DNA from: FEB-22 sp003105195 | GTDB taxonomy: Bacteria; Pseudomonadota; Alphaproteobacteria; Rhizobiales; Xanthobacteraceae | Direction of reading: 5' to 3' | Length of the DNA: 64,000 nt | Assembly: GCA_027493405.1 (NCBI GenBank) | Contig: JAOSKV010000008.1 | Span: forward strand, 62,001 to 126,000 | In this document: in pieces, positions 26,913 through 36,393 of the stretch | How positions within the stretch are numbered: position 1 is the first letter of the stretch | Layout: each line of letters starts with the position of its first letter | Notes under the pieces: generated by a model | Database searches by the model: none | Told to the model about the DNA's origin: nothing | The model's input: the letters and a program-made list of their open reading frames with translations, nothing else | Program-made: the position numbers and the translations under genes

Positions 26913-28065
26913 CCCGGTCCACCTCGGCCATGGCGAGGAAGAAATGATAGAGCACGCGCGCGGGCGTGAGCGCCTGCAGGGACGTGCCGTCGCGCGCGAT
27001 CTGGTTGTGCCACGAGGCGCCGTCCGGGCGCAGGTAGTGCGCGGCGAGCACGCGCATGTGGTCCTCGACCCGCGACCAGGCCTGCGGATCGCGGTGGTCC
27101 TCGGCGCGCGCGACGCAGGCCTTGATGTACTCGGTCTGCGGCCAGAAGGTCTTGGCATCGGCGGCGAGGCTGCCGTCGCGGTTCACCCCGTCGAAGACGC
27201 CGCCGGGCTTCCCGACATCGGTCTCGAGGCCGTGGCGCACGGCGAAATCGTAGAGCCGGTCGGCGACCGCCAGCGCGTCGGGCCTGCCCGCATGGCGGTG
27301 GAAGTCGTGCAGCAGCCAGACCCATTCGAAGTGATGGCCGGGCTCGCGCCACAGCCCCGCCGGCCCCGCGACCGGGATCAGGTCTTCGGTCAGGAACTCG
27401 ATCAGCGTGCCGGTCCCGCGATCGAAGAGCCTGCGGTCGAACAGGTCGACGAGCGCGGCCGCGCGGTCGAGCCAGACGCCCTTTCGGGTCGCGGCATGGA
27501 GCGCGAGTGTCGCCTCGAGCAGATGCATGTGCGGGTTCTGCCGCCGCGGCAGCTTCGGCTCGCCGCCCGGCAGGTACTCCTCGACGAAGCCGCCGTGGCG
27601 CGGATCCGACAGACGCGTCTCCAGGAAGGCCCAGGTCGCCTCGGCGAGGTCGAGCGGCGCGCGCTCGCCGGACGCGCGGGCATACCAGGCGAGCGCGAAC
27701 AGCACGAAGGCCTGGTCGTAGAAATCGCGCGTGGCATCGGCCGGCGCGCCTGCGCTCGTCACGGCGCGGGACCAGCCGCCGTCGGGCGCGCGGCAGGCGC
27801 GGGTCAGGAACGCATAGCCGTGCGCGGCCGCCTCGGCGTAACGCGGCTCGGGGCTGAGCAGGGCGGCGTGACTGAACACGTAAGTGAGCCGCGCCTGGAC
27901 CAGCACATGGCGGCGCTCGCTGCGCACCGGCCGTCCCTCGGAGTCGAGGGCCTCGAGGAAGCCGTCACGATGCTCGATCCGGGAGAGCCAGAACGGCATC
28001 ACGTGGTCGAGGAGCCAGGGCCGCAGCGTGCCGCGCAGGTCCTCCGGATCGTAGCGACGGTCCAT
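26896..28065 (-). CDS. AGE family epimerase/isomerase
   Basis: A 389-residue (alpha/alpha)6-barrel enzyme of the N-acylglucosamine 2-epimerase/mannose isomerase family. Conserved active-site blocks: RRQNPHMHLLEATLAL (His), REPGHHFEWVWLL (His-His) and FWPQTEYIKA with Glu. It likely isomerises mannose/fructose-type sugars; substrate unproven. ATG 28065 (MDRRYDPEDL) is favoured by homology. A GTG at 28080 overlaps the azlD stop as GTGA and could be used by coupling. It follows azlCD on the minus strand. Confidence 0.88.
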   Translation of the reverse strand: MDRRYDPEDLRGTLRPWLLDHVMPFWLSRIEHRDGFLEALDSEGRPVRSERRHVLVQARLTYVFSHAALLSPEPRYAEAAAHGYAFLTRACRAPDGGWSRAVTSAGAPADATRDFYDQAFVLFALAWYARASGERAPLDLAEATWAFLETRLSDPRHGGFVEEYLPGGEPKLPRRQNPHMHLLEATLALHAATRKGVWLDRAAALVDLFDRRLFDRGTGTLIEFLTEDLIPVAGPAGLWREPGHHFEWVWLLHDFHRHAGRPDALAVADRLYDFAVRHGLETDVGKPGGVFDGVNRDGSLAADAKTFWPQTEYIKACVARAEDHRDPQAWSRVEDHMRVLAAHYLRPDGASWHNQIARDGTSLQALTPARVLYHFFLAMAEVDRVSSRP

Positions 28066-28076
28066 GGCGGCTCCGC

Positions 28077-28388
28077 TCACAGGCCCGCCGCGCGCGCCGC
28101 CGCGGCGGCGGCCATGCCGAGGAACACGGCCAGGAACTCGTTGCGGCGCAGGATCATGGAGACGACCACGACCGCGATCGCCAGCGCCGCACTGGCACCG
28201 CCGCGGGCGACGAGCGGCACCACGGTGGCGGCGAGGATCGCGCCCGGCAGCGCCTCCAGCGTATGACGCACGCGCCGCGTCATCGGCACATGGGCCATGA
28301 GCCAGAAGCCGGCGACGCGCACCAGATAGGTCGCGCCCGCCATCGCGAAAATCGCGACGACCGGCGCATAGCCCTCAGTCGCGGTCAT
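28077..28388 (-). CDS. azlD: AzlD family branched-chain amino acid exporter subunit
   Basis: A 103-residue inner-membrane protein with four hydrophobic helices and the AzlD motif YLVRVAGFWLM, then TLEALPGAILAATVVP. AzlC and AzlD form an exporter for branched-chain amino acids or related compounds. It overlaps the azlC end by 14 bases on the same strand, indicating coupling. Confidence 0.9.
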   Translation of the reverse strand: MTATEGYAPVVAIFAMAGATYLVRVAGFWLMAHVPMTRRVRHTLEALPGAILAATVVPLVARGGASAALAIAVVVVSMILRRNEFLAVFLGMAAAAAARAAGL

Positions 28389-29087
28389 CGAGCAGGCCTC
28401 CGATCAGCGCGCCGGCGAGCGCGCCGATGACGATGAACCACCAGCCGGGCACGAGATGCGCGGCCGCGAGCGCGACCGCGCCCGCGACCGCCCAGCCGAC
28501 GCCGCGGCGTGGCCCGCGCCAGAGCGGGATCATCATGGCGGCGAAGAAGGCCGGCATCACGAGGTCGAGCCCGAAGCGCTTCGGATCGCTCACCACGGCG
28601 CCGAGCAGATAGCCCGGCACGGTGGAGCCGACCCAGAACACCCAGAGCGTGAGCGCGACGCCGAGATAGACCGCAGCGTCGCCGCCGCCCTCGGTGCGAT
28701 AGCGGATCGCGACCAGCCAGTTGGCGTCCGTGGTGGTGAGCAGCACCGGATAGACCTGCCAGGCCGGCAGCGGGCCGAACCAGGGCCGCAGCGAGGCGCC
28801 CATCAGCAGGAAGCGCATGTTGACGATGGCGGTCACCACCGCGATGGAGGCGACGGTGGCGAGCGTGAGCGGCTCGGCCCACACCTCCATGGCGACGAGC
28901 TGCGAGGCGCCCGCGAACACGACGGCGCTCATCAGCACGGCCTCGGCGAGAGTGAGCCCCTTCTGCGCCGCGATGGTGCCGAAGGCGGCCGCGAACACGG
29001 CGGTGCCCGGCAGGAACGGCACCGCGAGGCGGGCGCCGAGCGAGAGGCCGGCCATCGACCAGTAGGGACTCGGGGATGCTGGGTCAT
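28375..29087 (-). CDS. azlC: AzlC family branched-chain amino acid exporter subunit
   Basis: The large subunit of the AzlCD exporter. AVFAAAFGTIAAQKGLTLAEAVLMSAVVFAGASQ and NMRFLLMGASLRPWF are strong AzlC marks, with about six helices. The best ATG (29087, MTQHP) is out of frame by one base in a C4 run near 29072-29075. Adding a C gives MTQHPPSPYWSMAGLSLGA, a normal family start. Otherwise translation could begin at in-frame ATG 29055. I treat it as one gene with a likely homopolymer error. Confidence 0.88.
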
Positions 29088-29237
29088 GGGCGAAAGGGAC
29101 CGGGACGAGCGGTAGCAAAGCGCGGCCGGACCGGCAACGCGCGGCCGCGCCCGCGAGCCATGCGGCGCGCGCACGGGTTGACTTCGGGGAAGCGATGGCC
29201 GTCATTGGACCGAGGCAACCGGGAGGACGGGTCCGCC

Positions 29238-29924
29238 ATGAGCAAGGTGTCGCAGAGCCAGTTCGAATTCCTGCGATCGATCGACACGCCCACGGTGTGC
29301 AACCTGGTCGAGATGGTCGCGCCCGAGCGCCGCGGCATCGGCTACACGGTCAAGCACCTGGTCTGCCCCTATCCGGACCTGCCGCCCATGGTCGGCTTCG
29401 CCAAGACCGTGACGACCCGGTCGAAGGACGCGGTGCCGCTCGGCCAGGCCTCCTACATGGACAAGCGGCTCGAGTATCTCGACTACGTCGCGGCCGCGCC
29501 GCGCCCGAGCGTGGTCGTGATCCAGGACCTCGACGATCCGCCCGGCTACGGCGCGTTCTGGGGCGAGGTGCAGTCCAACGTGCACAAGGCGCTCGGCTGC
29601 CTCGGCACCATCACGAGCGGCTCGGTGCGCGACATCCCGATGAACGCGCCCGGCTTCCAGATGCTGGCCGGCTCGATCTCGCCCTCGCACGCCTATGTTC
29701 ACGTGGTCGATTTCGGCATCGACGTCTCGGTCCACGGCATGGACGTGGCGAGCGGCGACCTGATCCACGCCGACCAGCACGGCGCCGTGGTGGTGCCGGT
29801 CGACGAGATCGACGCCATGAAGGCCGCCCTCGACGGACTCATGAAGCGCGAGGCGCGCATCATCGAGGCCGCTCGCGCGCCGGGCGCCACGGTGGAGTCG
29901 ATCAAGGCGGCGATTACGGGTTAG
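29238..29924 (+). CDS. RraA-like protein / HMG aldolase family
   Basis: A 228-residue protein of the RraA/4-hydroxy-4-methyl-2-oxoglutarate aldolase (PF03737) family. Typical parts are IDTPTVCNLVEM at the start, GALGTITSGSVRDIPMN-like Arg-Asp metal/substrate motif near residue 130, and DLIHADQHGAVVVPVD. GGGAGG lies upstream of ATG 29238. Members include aldolases for aromatic meta-cleavage products and RNase E inhibitors. The stand-alone context does not decide; a catabolic lyase or dehydratase is more likely in a proteobacterium of this kind. Confidence 0.85.
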   Translation: MSKVSQSQFEFLRSIDTPTVCNLVEMVAPERRGIGYTVKHLVCPYPDLPPMVGFAKTVTTRSKDAVPLGQASYMDKRLEYLDYVAAAPRPSVVVIQDLDDPPGYGAFWGEVQSNVHKALGCLGTITSGSVRDIPMNAPGFQMLAGSISPSHAYVHVVDFGIDVSVHGMDVASGDLIHADQHGAVVVPVDEIDAMKAALDGLMKREARIIEAARAPGATVESIKAAITG

Positions 29925-29954
29925 ACTCGCTGTCGGCCCCGCACGGGATCACTC

Positions 29955-30964
29955 TCATTGTCCTCGCATCCGCTTGAGGATCAGCACCGAGAGATTGCCC
30001 TCGGGCACGTAGTCGGTCTTGCGCATCTCGAACTGCGTCGCGCCGATCCTGCGCACGCCCTCGCCGCAGAAGCTGATCAGGCTGTCGGCGTCGCCCTTGT
30101 CGACGACGAGGCGGAAGCTCCCGATCGGACCGGACCAGTTGGCACCGGTCCTGAGCACGTAGTCGATGCGCTCCTCGAAGAAGGGCGGGGTCTCGGCCTT
30201 GGCGGCGACGCGCGCGCGCTCGACCGCGGCGAGGAAATCCCGGTCGATGCAGTACTTGCGGCGATACCCGGCCATGTGCGGCTCGTTCTCGGCGTGCCGG
30301 ACGCCGACCGAGGTGCCGGCCGTGGCGCCGACGCTCGGCCGGTAGCGATGCGCGATCACGGTCTCGGCGCGGCTCGGAAAGGTCTGCTCCCAGTAGAAGG
30401 TGGTCTGCAGCGCCCAGCGCGGTGCGAGATGGGCCCGCATGCCCTGGCCAATGTCGTATTCCTCGATCTCGGCGAGGCCGAGCCGCAGCAGCTCGTCCCA
30501 GCGCGCGCGCGGCAGCCGGTCGAGCGCCTCACCGGTCGAGCGCAGGTGCGGCGCGAGCGGGATGCCGAGCTCGGCGAGATGGCGCGTGCGGTCGATGCCG
30601 AGCGCGATCACGCGCTGCTCGACCTTGGTGGCGACGGGCGCGCCGTTCGCCTCGGTCCTGAAGTCGAGCAGGTTGACCGGGTCCTCGGTCGGAACCGCGA
30701 TGTTGGCATCCTGGTGCTCGATGCGGATCTCGGGCATCGGGAAGGCCACCAGCACGGTGACGTCACGGTCCGCCTTGTTGAAGAAGCGGTACTGGACGCG
30801 CACCTCGCGGACCGAGACATAGAGGTCCTCGGCGCGCATCTCGACGTCGGGGTTGGGCACGAAGACCAGGCCGCCGACCGTGAGCTCGGCGGTCGAGTCG
30901 TTGGCGCGCGCCGGGAACGCGGCGGCGAGGAGAAGAACACCACCAAGGAGACAAGGTTTCGCAT
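29955..30964 (-). CDS. DUF4424 family secreted protein, one missing base near start
   Basis: A secreted protein of about 330 residues of unknown function. A GGAGGT site precedes ATG 30964, but that ATG is one base out of frame with the mature part. Adding one base (for example in the AAA run after ATGCG) gives a signal peptide such as MRKPCLLGGVLLLAAAFPARA. The mature domain shows NDSTAELTVGGLVFVPNPDVEM, VRVQYRFFNKADRDVTVLVAFPMPEI, then FYWEQTFPSRAETVIAHRYRPSVG, all as in DUF4424. As assembled it is read through from the upstream acyl-CoA dehydrogenase. Confidence 0.8.
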
Positions 30965-32129
30965 GGGAGACCTCCACGTTCCGCTGCAGCGTCTCGCGCG
31001 CGATGATGAGACGCTGGATCTCGGAGGTGCCTTCGTAGATGCGGGTGACGCGGGCGTCGCGGGCGAGCCGCTCGACGCCGGTGTCGCGGATGTAGCCGGC
31101 GCCGCCGAACAGCTGGATCGCGGTGTCGGTCGCGCGGTGGGCGGCCTCGGAGGCGAACAGCTTGGCCATCGAGGCCGCCTTGGCGTAGGGCAGGCGCTGA
31201 TCCTTCAGGTGTGCGGCCTGCAGGATCAGGAGGCGCGCGGCCTCGAGCTCGGTCTCGCGGTCGGCGATCATCCATTGCACGCCCTGGAAGTCGGCGATGC
31301 GGGTGTCGAACTGCCGGCGCTCCTTCGCATGGTCCTTGGCCGCGTCCATGGCGGCGCGGGCGATGCCGAGGGAGAGCGCCGCGATGCCGATGCGCCCGCC
31401 CGCGAGCTCGCCGACCGCGATGCGGAAGCCGTCGTTCTCCCGGCCCATCAGCGCGCGCGCCGGCACGCGGCAGGCGTCGAAGGTGACCGTGTTGGTGGCC
31501 GAGCCGGCCTGGCCCATCTTGTCCTCGCGCCGGCCGACCACGAGGCCCGGCGTGCCGGCCTCGACCAGGAAGCAGGAGATGCCCTTGCCCTTCGGCGCGG
31601 CGCGGTCGGTGACGGCCCAGACCACGAAGATGCCCGCATAGTCCGCCGAGGTGATGTAGACCTTCTCGCCGTCGAGCACGTAGCCGTCGCGGTCGCGCGC
31701 CGCGCGCGCCGCCATGCCGGCCGGGTCGGAGCCGGCGCCCGGCTCGGTGAGGCAGAAGGCGCCGGCCGCGAAGGTGCCGTCGCACAGCTTCGGCAGGTAG
31801 GCCGCGCGCTGCGCCTCGCTGCCGACCGCCTGGATCACCTCGCCGACCATGTTGGTGACCGAGACCGTGACGCCGGTCGCCGCGCAGCCGTGGCCGAGCG
31901 CCTCGACCGCGAGCGCGAAGGCGACGCTGCCGGCCTCGCTGCCGCCGTGGCGCGCTTCGACATTGAGCCCCATGAAGCCGTGGTCGGCGAGCAGCTTCAG
32001 GTTGGCGCGGAACTCCGCCCCGCCCTCGCCGCGGTCGAGGCGCGGGGCGAGCGGCGCCAGCCGCTCGGCCGCGATGCGGCGCGCCGTGTCCTGGATCATC
32101 AGCTCCTCGTCGGAGAAGGCGAACTGCAT
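30965..32129 (-). CDS. Acyl-CoA dehydrogenase (stop codon missing as assembled)
   Basis: An FAD-dependent acyl-CoA dehydrogenase, about 385 residues. ATG 32129 gives MQFAFSDEELMIQDTARRIAAERL. Motifs: FCLTEPGAGSDPAGM, KVYITSADYAGIFVVWA, GGAGYIRDTGVERLARDARVT and the catalytic Glu in RIYEGTSEIQRLI. The protein should end soon after LIIARETL, but no stop occurs in any frame before the DUF4424 ATG at 30964, giving an 882-codon fused frame. I infer a sequence error rather than a fusion. It may serve short- or branched-chain acyl-CoA oxidation; the substrate is unknown. Confidence 0.88.
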
Positions 32130-32252
32130 GCGGGCCTCGTCGGGACGATCCGGCCAGCATGGGCCACCGATCGCCCCGGAATGCAAGCGCCGCCGATTGC
32201 GCCCGCGCCGCCGCGGCCGCAAGATGGCGCGGCCGAACCGAGGGAGCCCCCG

Positions 32253-32498
32253 ATGCTGGCGCTGAGGCCGAACTGCGAATGCTGCGACCGCGACCTGCCG
32301 CCCGACGCGCGCGAGGCGATGATCTGCTCGTTCGAGTGCACCTTCTGCCGCGACTGCGCCGAGGGCGTGCTGGCGGGCCGCTGCCCCAACTGCGGCGGCG
32401 AGCTGGTGCGCCGCCCGATCCGCCCGGCCGAGAAGCTCGCGAAGTACCCGGCCGCGACGGAGCGCAAGGTGAAGCCGGCGGGGTGCGCGGCGGCGTGA
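32253..32498 (+). CDS. DUF1272 zinc-ribbon protein
   Basis: An 81-residue cytoplasmic protein of the DUF1272 family. The Cys pattern is complete: CECCDRDLPPDA, CSFECTFCRDCAEGVL and CPNCGGELVRRPIRPAEKL, probably binding zinc. Start ATG 32253 with GGGAG just upstream. It is divergent from the acyl-CoA dehydrogenase. Function unknown. Confidence 0.92.
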   Translation: MLALRPNCECCDRDLPPDAREAMICSFECTFCRDCAEGVLAGRCPNCGGELVRRPIRPAEKLAKYPAATERKVKPAGCAAA

Positions 32499-32505
32499 GG
32501 CGCGG

Positions 32506-32733
32506 TCAATCTCCGTGCGGGCGCCGCCCGACATGCTCCGCGAGCCTATTGAACCCGTCGGCGAGGGCGAGCAGGGTCTGCCGCTCGTAGCGGTCGGAGG
32601 CATCGGCGGCGCGCTGCAGGCATTCCAGCGCGCGCAGGCGGTAGTCGGTCCCGGCTTCGCGCGCGGGCACAGGCCGGCGCGGCGCGGCGGGCGCGCCGTC
32701 GGGACCGTCCATGGAGTCGCGAAACCGGAACAT
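32506..32733 (-). CDS. Small hypothetical protein of rhizobial type
   Basis: A 75-residue protein with a helical core YRLRALECLQRAADASDRYERQTLLALADGFNRLAEHV. This pattern (Cys/Arg-rich helix pairs ending in LLALA-x-W/F-x-RLA) is frequent in small Hyphomicrobiales proteins of unknown function. ATG 32733 lies after GAGGA; GTG 32736 is an alternative. It is convergent with DUF1272. Confidence 0.6.
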   Translation of the reverse strand: MFRFRDSMDGPDGAPAAPRRPVPAREAGTDYRLRALECLQRAADASDRYERQTLLALADGFNRLAEHVGRRPHGD

Positions 32734-32910
32734 CACTCCTCACCGCTGCTCTGGCCGGGGCACCCGGCACCGTCCCCGGGTCAACCGGGCGCCGCCTCCG
32801 GGGTTCCGAAACTTCGCTGAAAACCCAAGCCGTTAGGATAACAATTCGTTAATGTGCTACGGCCGCGTCGAGCGGCGGAATGCGCGGTGCATGGAGCGGT
32901 CGACCGGCAC

Positions 32911-33852
32911 ATGACGGACCCTTCGGCGGGCGGCGCCCGCATGCCGCTGGTGGCGCTGACCGGCGCGACTGGATTCATCGGGCGCTTCCTGCTGCGCGAG
33001 CTGCCGAAGCGCGGCTACCGGGTGCGCGTGCTGCTGCGCCGCCCGGTCGAGCTTCCGCTCGACTGCGCGAGCGCGGTGATCGGCGACCTGGCGCGGCCGC
33101 AGAACCTGTCGGCGGCGCTCGCCGACGCGGACGCCGTGATCCACACGGCGGGGATCGCGCATGCGATGTCGGGCGTGCCGGCGGACGACTATCGGCTGCT
33201 CAACACCGAGGCGACGATCCGGCTCGCCGAGGCGGCCGCGCATGCGCGCGTGCGGCGCTTCGTGTTCCTGTCCTCGGTGCGCGCCCAGTCCGGCCCGGCC
33301 GCCGAGGGGACGCTCACCGAGGCGCGCGCCCCGGAGCCGACCGACGACTACGGACGGTCCAAGCTCGCGGCCGAACGCGGCATCGCGGCGCTCGACATCG
33401 ACTGGGTGGCGCTGCGCCTGGTGCTCGCCTACGGGCCCGGGGTCACGGGCAACATGGCACGGCTCATGAACCTCGCGCGCTCGCGCCTGCCGCTGCCGCT
33501 CGGCGCGCTGAGCGCGCCGCGCTCGATCCTCTCCCTCGACAACCTGGCCGCGGCGATCGGCTGCGTGCTGGCGCAGCCGGCGCCGCTGCGGCGCCCGCTG
33601 CTGGTCGCGGACCGCGAGCCGCTGACGGTACCACAGATGATCGCCGCCATGCGGCGCGGCCTCGGGCGCCGCGCCGGCATCTTTCCGGTGCCGTGCGCCC
33701 TGCTCGCCGGCGCGCTGCGCTGGAGCGGACAGCACGAGCTCTACGAACGGCTCGCCGCGCCGCTGGTCGTCGACACCGCGGCGCTGGCGCGCCTCGGCTG
33801 GACGCCGCCGCTCACCAGCCGGCAAGGCCTCGCACGGCTGATGCAGGCCTGA
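32911..33852 (+). CDS. NAD-dependent epimerase/dehydratase
   Basis: A 313-residue extended short-chain dehydrogenase. NAD motif TGATGFIGRFLL near the start; DADAVIHTAG; catalytic Ser-Tyr-Lys region VFLSSVRAQSG then PTDDYGRSKLAAE. The C-terminal half shows a sugar-nucleotide epimerase fold (RSILSLDNLAAAIGCVL). Likely acts on a nucleotide sugar or related substrate. ATG 32911 (MTDPSAG) is chosen; ATG 32941 is possible since neither has a strong ribosome site. The upstream AT-rich spacer (about 32815-32860) probably carries the promoter. Confidence 0.85.
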   Translation: MTDPSAGGARMPLVALTGATGFIGRFLLRELPKRGYRVRVLLRRPVELPLDCASAVIGDLARPQNLSAALADADAVIHTAGIAHAMSGVPADDYRLLNTEATIRLAEAAAHARVRRFVFLSSVRAQSGPAAEGTLTEARAPEPTDDYGRSKLAAERGIAALDIDWVALRLVLAYGPGVTGNMARLMNLARSRLPLPLGALSAPRSILSLDNLAAAIGCVLAQPAPLRRPLLVADREPLTVPQMIAAMRRGLGRRAGIFPVPCALLAGALRWSGQHELYERLAAPLVVDTAALARLGWTPPLTSRQGLARLMQA

Positions 33853-33855
33853 GGC

Positions 33856-34497
33856 TCACTTCGCAACGCCCTCGCGCGGGGGCGACGCCAGCACGCTCGG
33901 GTGCCAGTGCGGCGCGTAGCCGGCGGCGAGCGCCGCGACGATGCTCGGCGGCGTGAGCACGACGGCCTCGGTCGCCCGGCGCGCGAGACGGGCGGCCGCA
34001 TAGCCGGCCGGGCTCCAGCGCCAGAGCGTGCCGCCGTGGAGCGCGAAGGCGGCCGCGTCGTCCGGCAGCGTCACGAAGACCCCGTCGGGGAGATCGGCGA
34101 GCCGCGCCCGGCGCGCGGCGCGGTCGCGCCGCTCGGCGTGCAGGACGGCGTCCATCTCGGGGGCGCGCGGCGGCGCGCCGAGGCCCTGCGCGCGCGCCCA
34201 GGCCGCCGCGAAGGCGCGCGCCTCGGCGCGGCGGCACTCGAAGCACGGGCGGTGGCCGGCGGCGAGCGCGGTCGGCTCGTCGAGGAAGAACAGCTCGGTA
34301 TAGCCGGTGCGCCAGACCGCTCGCCGGCGGTCCTTGAAGGCGAGCCGGCAGCAGATCCACTGCTTGGAGGCCCAGCGCCGGCGGCCGAGGGTCAGGTCGG
34401 AGCGATGGAACCGGCCGCCGCGATTGCCGAGAAACAGGCCGCGCGTCGGGGTCGCGTGCAGGGCTCCGAAGGGATCGACGCGGTTCGCGAGCGTCAT
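33856..34497 (-). CDS. Conserved hypothetical protein (HRPCFECRR family)
   Basis: A 213-residue soluble protein starting MTLANRVDPFGALHATPTRGLFLGNRGG. It includes FHRSDLTLGRRRWASKQWICC, TELFFLDEPTALAAGHRPCFECRRAEA and a C-terminal LVLTPPSIVAAL-like region. Close relatives are widespread in rhizobia without a known role. The CxxC within HRPCFECRR suggests metal or redox chemistry, but this is inference. It is convergent with the epimerase gene, four bases apart. Confidence 0.8.
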   Translation of the reverse strand: MTLANRVDPFGALHATPTRGLFLGNRGGRFHRSDLTLGRRRWASKQWICCRLAFKDRRRAVWRTGYTELFFLDEPTALAAGHRPCFECRRAEARAFAAAWARAQGLGAPPRAPEMDAVLHAERRDRAARRARLADLPDGVFVTLPDDAAAFALHGGTLWRWSPAGYAAARLARRATEAVVLTPPSIVAALAAGYAPHWHPSVLASPPREGVAK

Positions 34498-34584
34498 CTG
34501 GCGCGACCTCCTGGACGCGCCGAGCGTAGCAGCAGTGCCGTGTCGGGATCTGGCCGGAGCGCGCGCCCCGGCCACGACGCGACG

Positions 34585-34839
34585 TCAAGACGCCTTCTTC
34601 TTCGGCGCCTCGGGCTCCGGCTTGGTCGGCTCGGTGAGCGCGACGGGATCGGAGCCCGGGAAGGATTCCATCAGGGCCTTGTCGAGCAGCTCGTCCTGGC
34701 GCTGCTTCTCGGACTTCTCGGCGGACTCCTCGGCGGTCTTCTCCGGGCCCTCCTCCCTGAGCGCCTCCTTCGGCGCCGAGGAGGAGGCGCCTCCGCGCTC
34801 CGGGCCTGTCTTCTTCTCGGCATGCTGCGGGCCTGACAT
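34585..34839 (-). CDS. Small charged protein with ESFPGSDP motif
   Basis: An 84-residue hydrophilic protein, with acidic and basic runs (EEGPEKTAEESAEKSEKQRQDE) and the C-terminal motif LDKALMESFPGSDPVALTEP, which recurs in many small alphaproteobacterial proteins. No membrane segment. Function unknown. It lies on the minus strand between two oppositely regulated blocks, with ATG 34839. Confidence 0.75.
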   Translation of the reverse strand: MSGPQHAEKKTGPERGGASSSAPKEALREEGPEKTAEESAEKSEKQRQDELLDKALMESFPGSDPVALTEPTKPEPEAPKKKAS

Positions 34840-34921
34840 CGTGATCTCCCTGGATGCGGATTGCTGCGTCGCAGGGAGAACGATCGGCCCGGGCTCAAAG
34901 TTCCATCGAGGTGGTGCGACC

Positions 34922-36313
34922 CTACCGGCTGTCCAGATACGGGACGTGCTCGAAGCTCTCGGGCTCGGGATCCGCGGACTGCAGCACGAAGCCGGTGGTG
35001 CGCGCCTGGCTGAGCGCGATCGGGCGCTGCAACTCCACCATGAAGCGCGGCTTCTGCGGCTCGTCGTGGCCGTAGACGTCGTTGCGGAACTGGATGGTGC
35101 CGTCGCGGCCGGCCCAGGCCGTCATGTAGACCCAGGCGACCGGCACCGGCTTCGGCAGCCGGACCGTGGTGCGCCGTCCGCTCGCGATCTCGGCATCGAT
35201 CTCGCGCCGGCCCCAGCCGGGCTGGTCCTTCACCAGCCAGGCCGCGAGGTCGCGCACGTCGGCGATGCGCGCGCAGCCCGAGGAGTGGAAGCGGTAGTCG
35301 GAGTTGAACAGATTCTTCGAGGGCGTGTCGTGCATGTAGACGGCGTGCGGGTTCGGCATGTCGACGCGCACGACGCCGAGCGCGTTCGCGGTTCCCGAGT
35401 CCTGGCGGATCGTGAAGCTCGGCGCGCGGTCCGCCTGCCAGTCGATGTTCGCCGGATCGATCTCCTGCCCCTGGGCGTCGAGCACGCGCATCCTCATGCG
35501 CGTGACGTAGCCGGGGTCGCGCCGCATCTTCGGAACGATGTCCTTCTTCACGATCGAGAGCGGCGCGGTCCAGGTCGGGTTGAGGTTGATCGCGGTGACC
35601 TGCGTGGTGAGCGTCGGCGACGGCCGGTCCGGCTTGCCGACCACGGCAACGAAGCGGCGCGCGACGCGCCCGTTCTCGACCGCCTCGGCGACCGCGGCCG
35701 GGATGTTCACCAGCACGTAGCGCTCGCCGAAGGAGAAACCGAGCTCGACGAGGCGGTCGAGGGAAGACGCGAGCTGGCGCAGGCGCTTGCCGACCGGCAC
35801 GTTGAGCGCGGCCAGCGTCTGCGGGCCGACGCTGCCGACGGTGGGCAAGCCGTGGCGCGCCTGGAAGCGCTGCACGGCCTCGACCACGTCCTCGTCGTAG
35901 ATGTCGCCCTCGATCTTCGCGGGATCGAGGTCGTCCGTGACGGCGAGGCGCCGGCGCAGCAGCGCGACCTCCTCGCCGCGTCCGCCCGGCACCAGGTTGG
36001 CGCTCTTCGGCACCACCGGCCAGCCGCCGCGCACCTCGATCGCCGCGTAGCTCAGGAGCGCCGCATTGATGCGGTCATAGGTGCCGGCATCGAAGGTCGG
36101 CTCCGGCGAGCGCGAGAGAACCTCGCGCGGATCCTCGGCCGTCGGCTTTGCGACCGCGGCGCGCGCCGGCGCCGGCGCGCGGCGGAAGCCGTCGGCCGGC
36201 AGCGTCGGCGTGCCGCCGAGCTGGGCGAGGGCCGGGACCGCGAGAGCCAGAGTGAGGGCGAGGGCGAGCGAGACGAAAGGCAGGCGGAGCGCTGGCATCA
36301 TTCCATTCTTCAT
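34922..36313 (-). CDS. L,D-transpeptidase (YcbB/LdtD type)
   Basis: A 463-residue periplasmic peptidoglycan cross-linking enzyme. Signal peptide: LPFVSLALALTLALAVPALAQ. A PGBD peptidoglycan-binding domain (DEDVVEAVQRFQARHGLPTVGSVG) precedes a YkuD catalytic domain: INLNPTWTAPLSIVKKDI, HDTPSKNLFNSDYRFHSSGCARI with catalytic His and Cys. It forms 3-3 cross-links or attaches envelope proteins. ATG 36313 has GGAG at the right distance; the frame is open upstream. It is the last gene of a minus-strand block and follows lutC. Confidence 0.93.
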   Translation of the reverse strand: MKNGMMPALRLPFVSLALALTLALAVPALAQLGGTPTLPADGFRRAPAPARAAVAKPTAEDPREVLSRSPEPTFDAGTYDRINAALLSYAAIEVRGGWPVVPKSANLVPGGRGEEVALLRRRLAVTDDLDPAKIEGDIYDEDVVEAVQRFQARHGLPTVGSVGPQTLAALNVPVGKRLRQLASSLDRLVELGFSFGERYVLVNIPAAVAEAVENGRVARRFVAVVGKPDRPSPTLTTQVTAINLNPTWTAPLSIVKKDIVPKMRRDPGYVTRMRMRVLDAQGQEIDPANIDWQADRAPSFTIRQDSGTANALGVVRVDMPNPHAVYMHDTPSKNLFNSDYRFHSSGCARIADVRDLAAWLVKDQPGWGRREIDAEIASGRRTTVRLPKPVPVAWVYMTAWAGRDGTIQFRNDVYGHDEPQKPRFMVELQRPIALSQARTTGFVLQSADPEPESFEHVPYLDSR

Positions 36314-36393
36314 GCTTGCTCCACCCGCACACAGCCTCGGGGCGGCTTGTGGCAAAAAAGGGGCGACGCCGGGACCGCGCGGCCGACGGCCAC

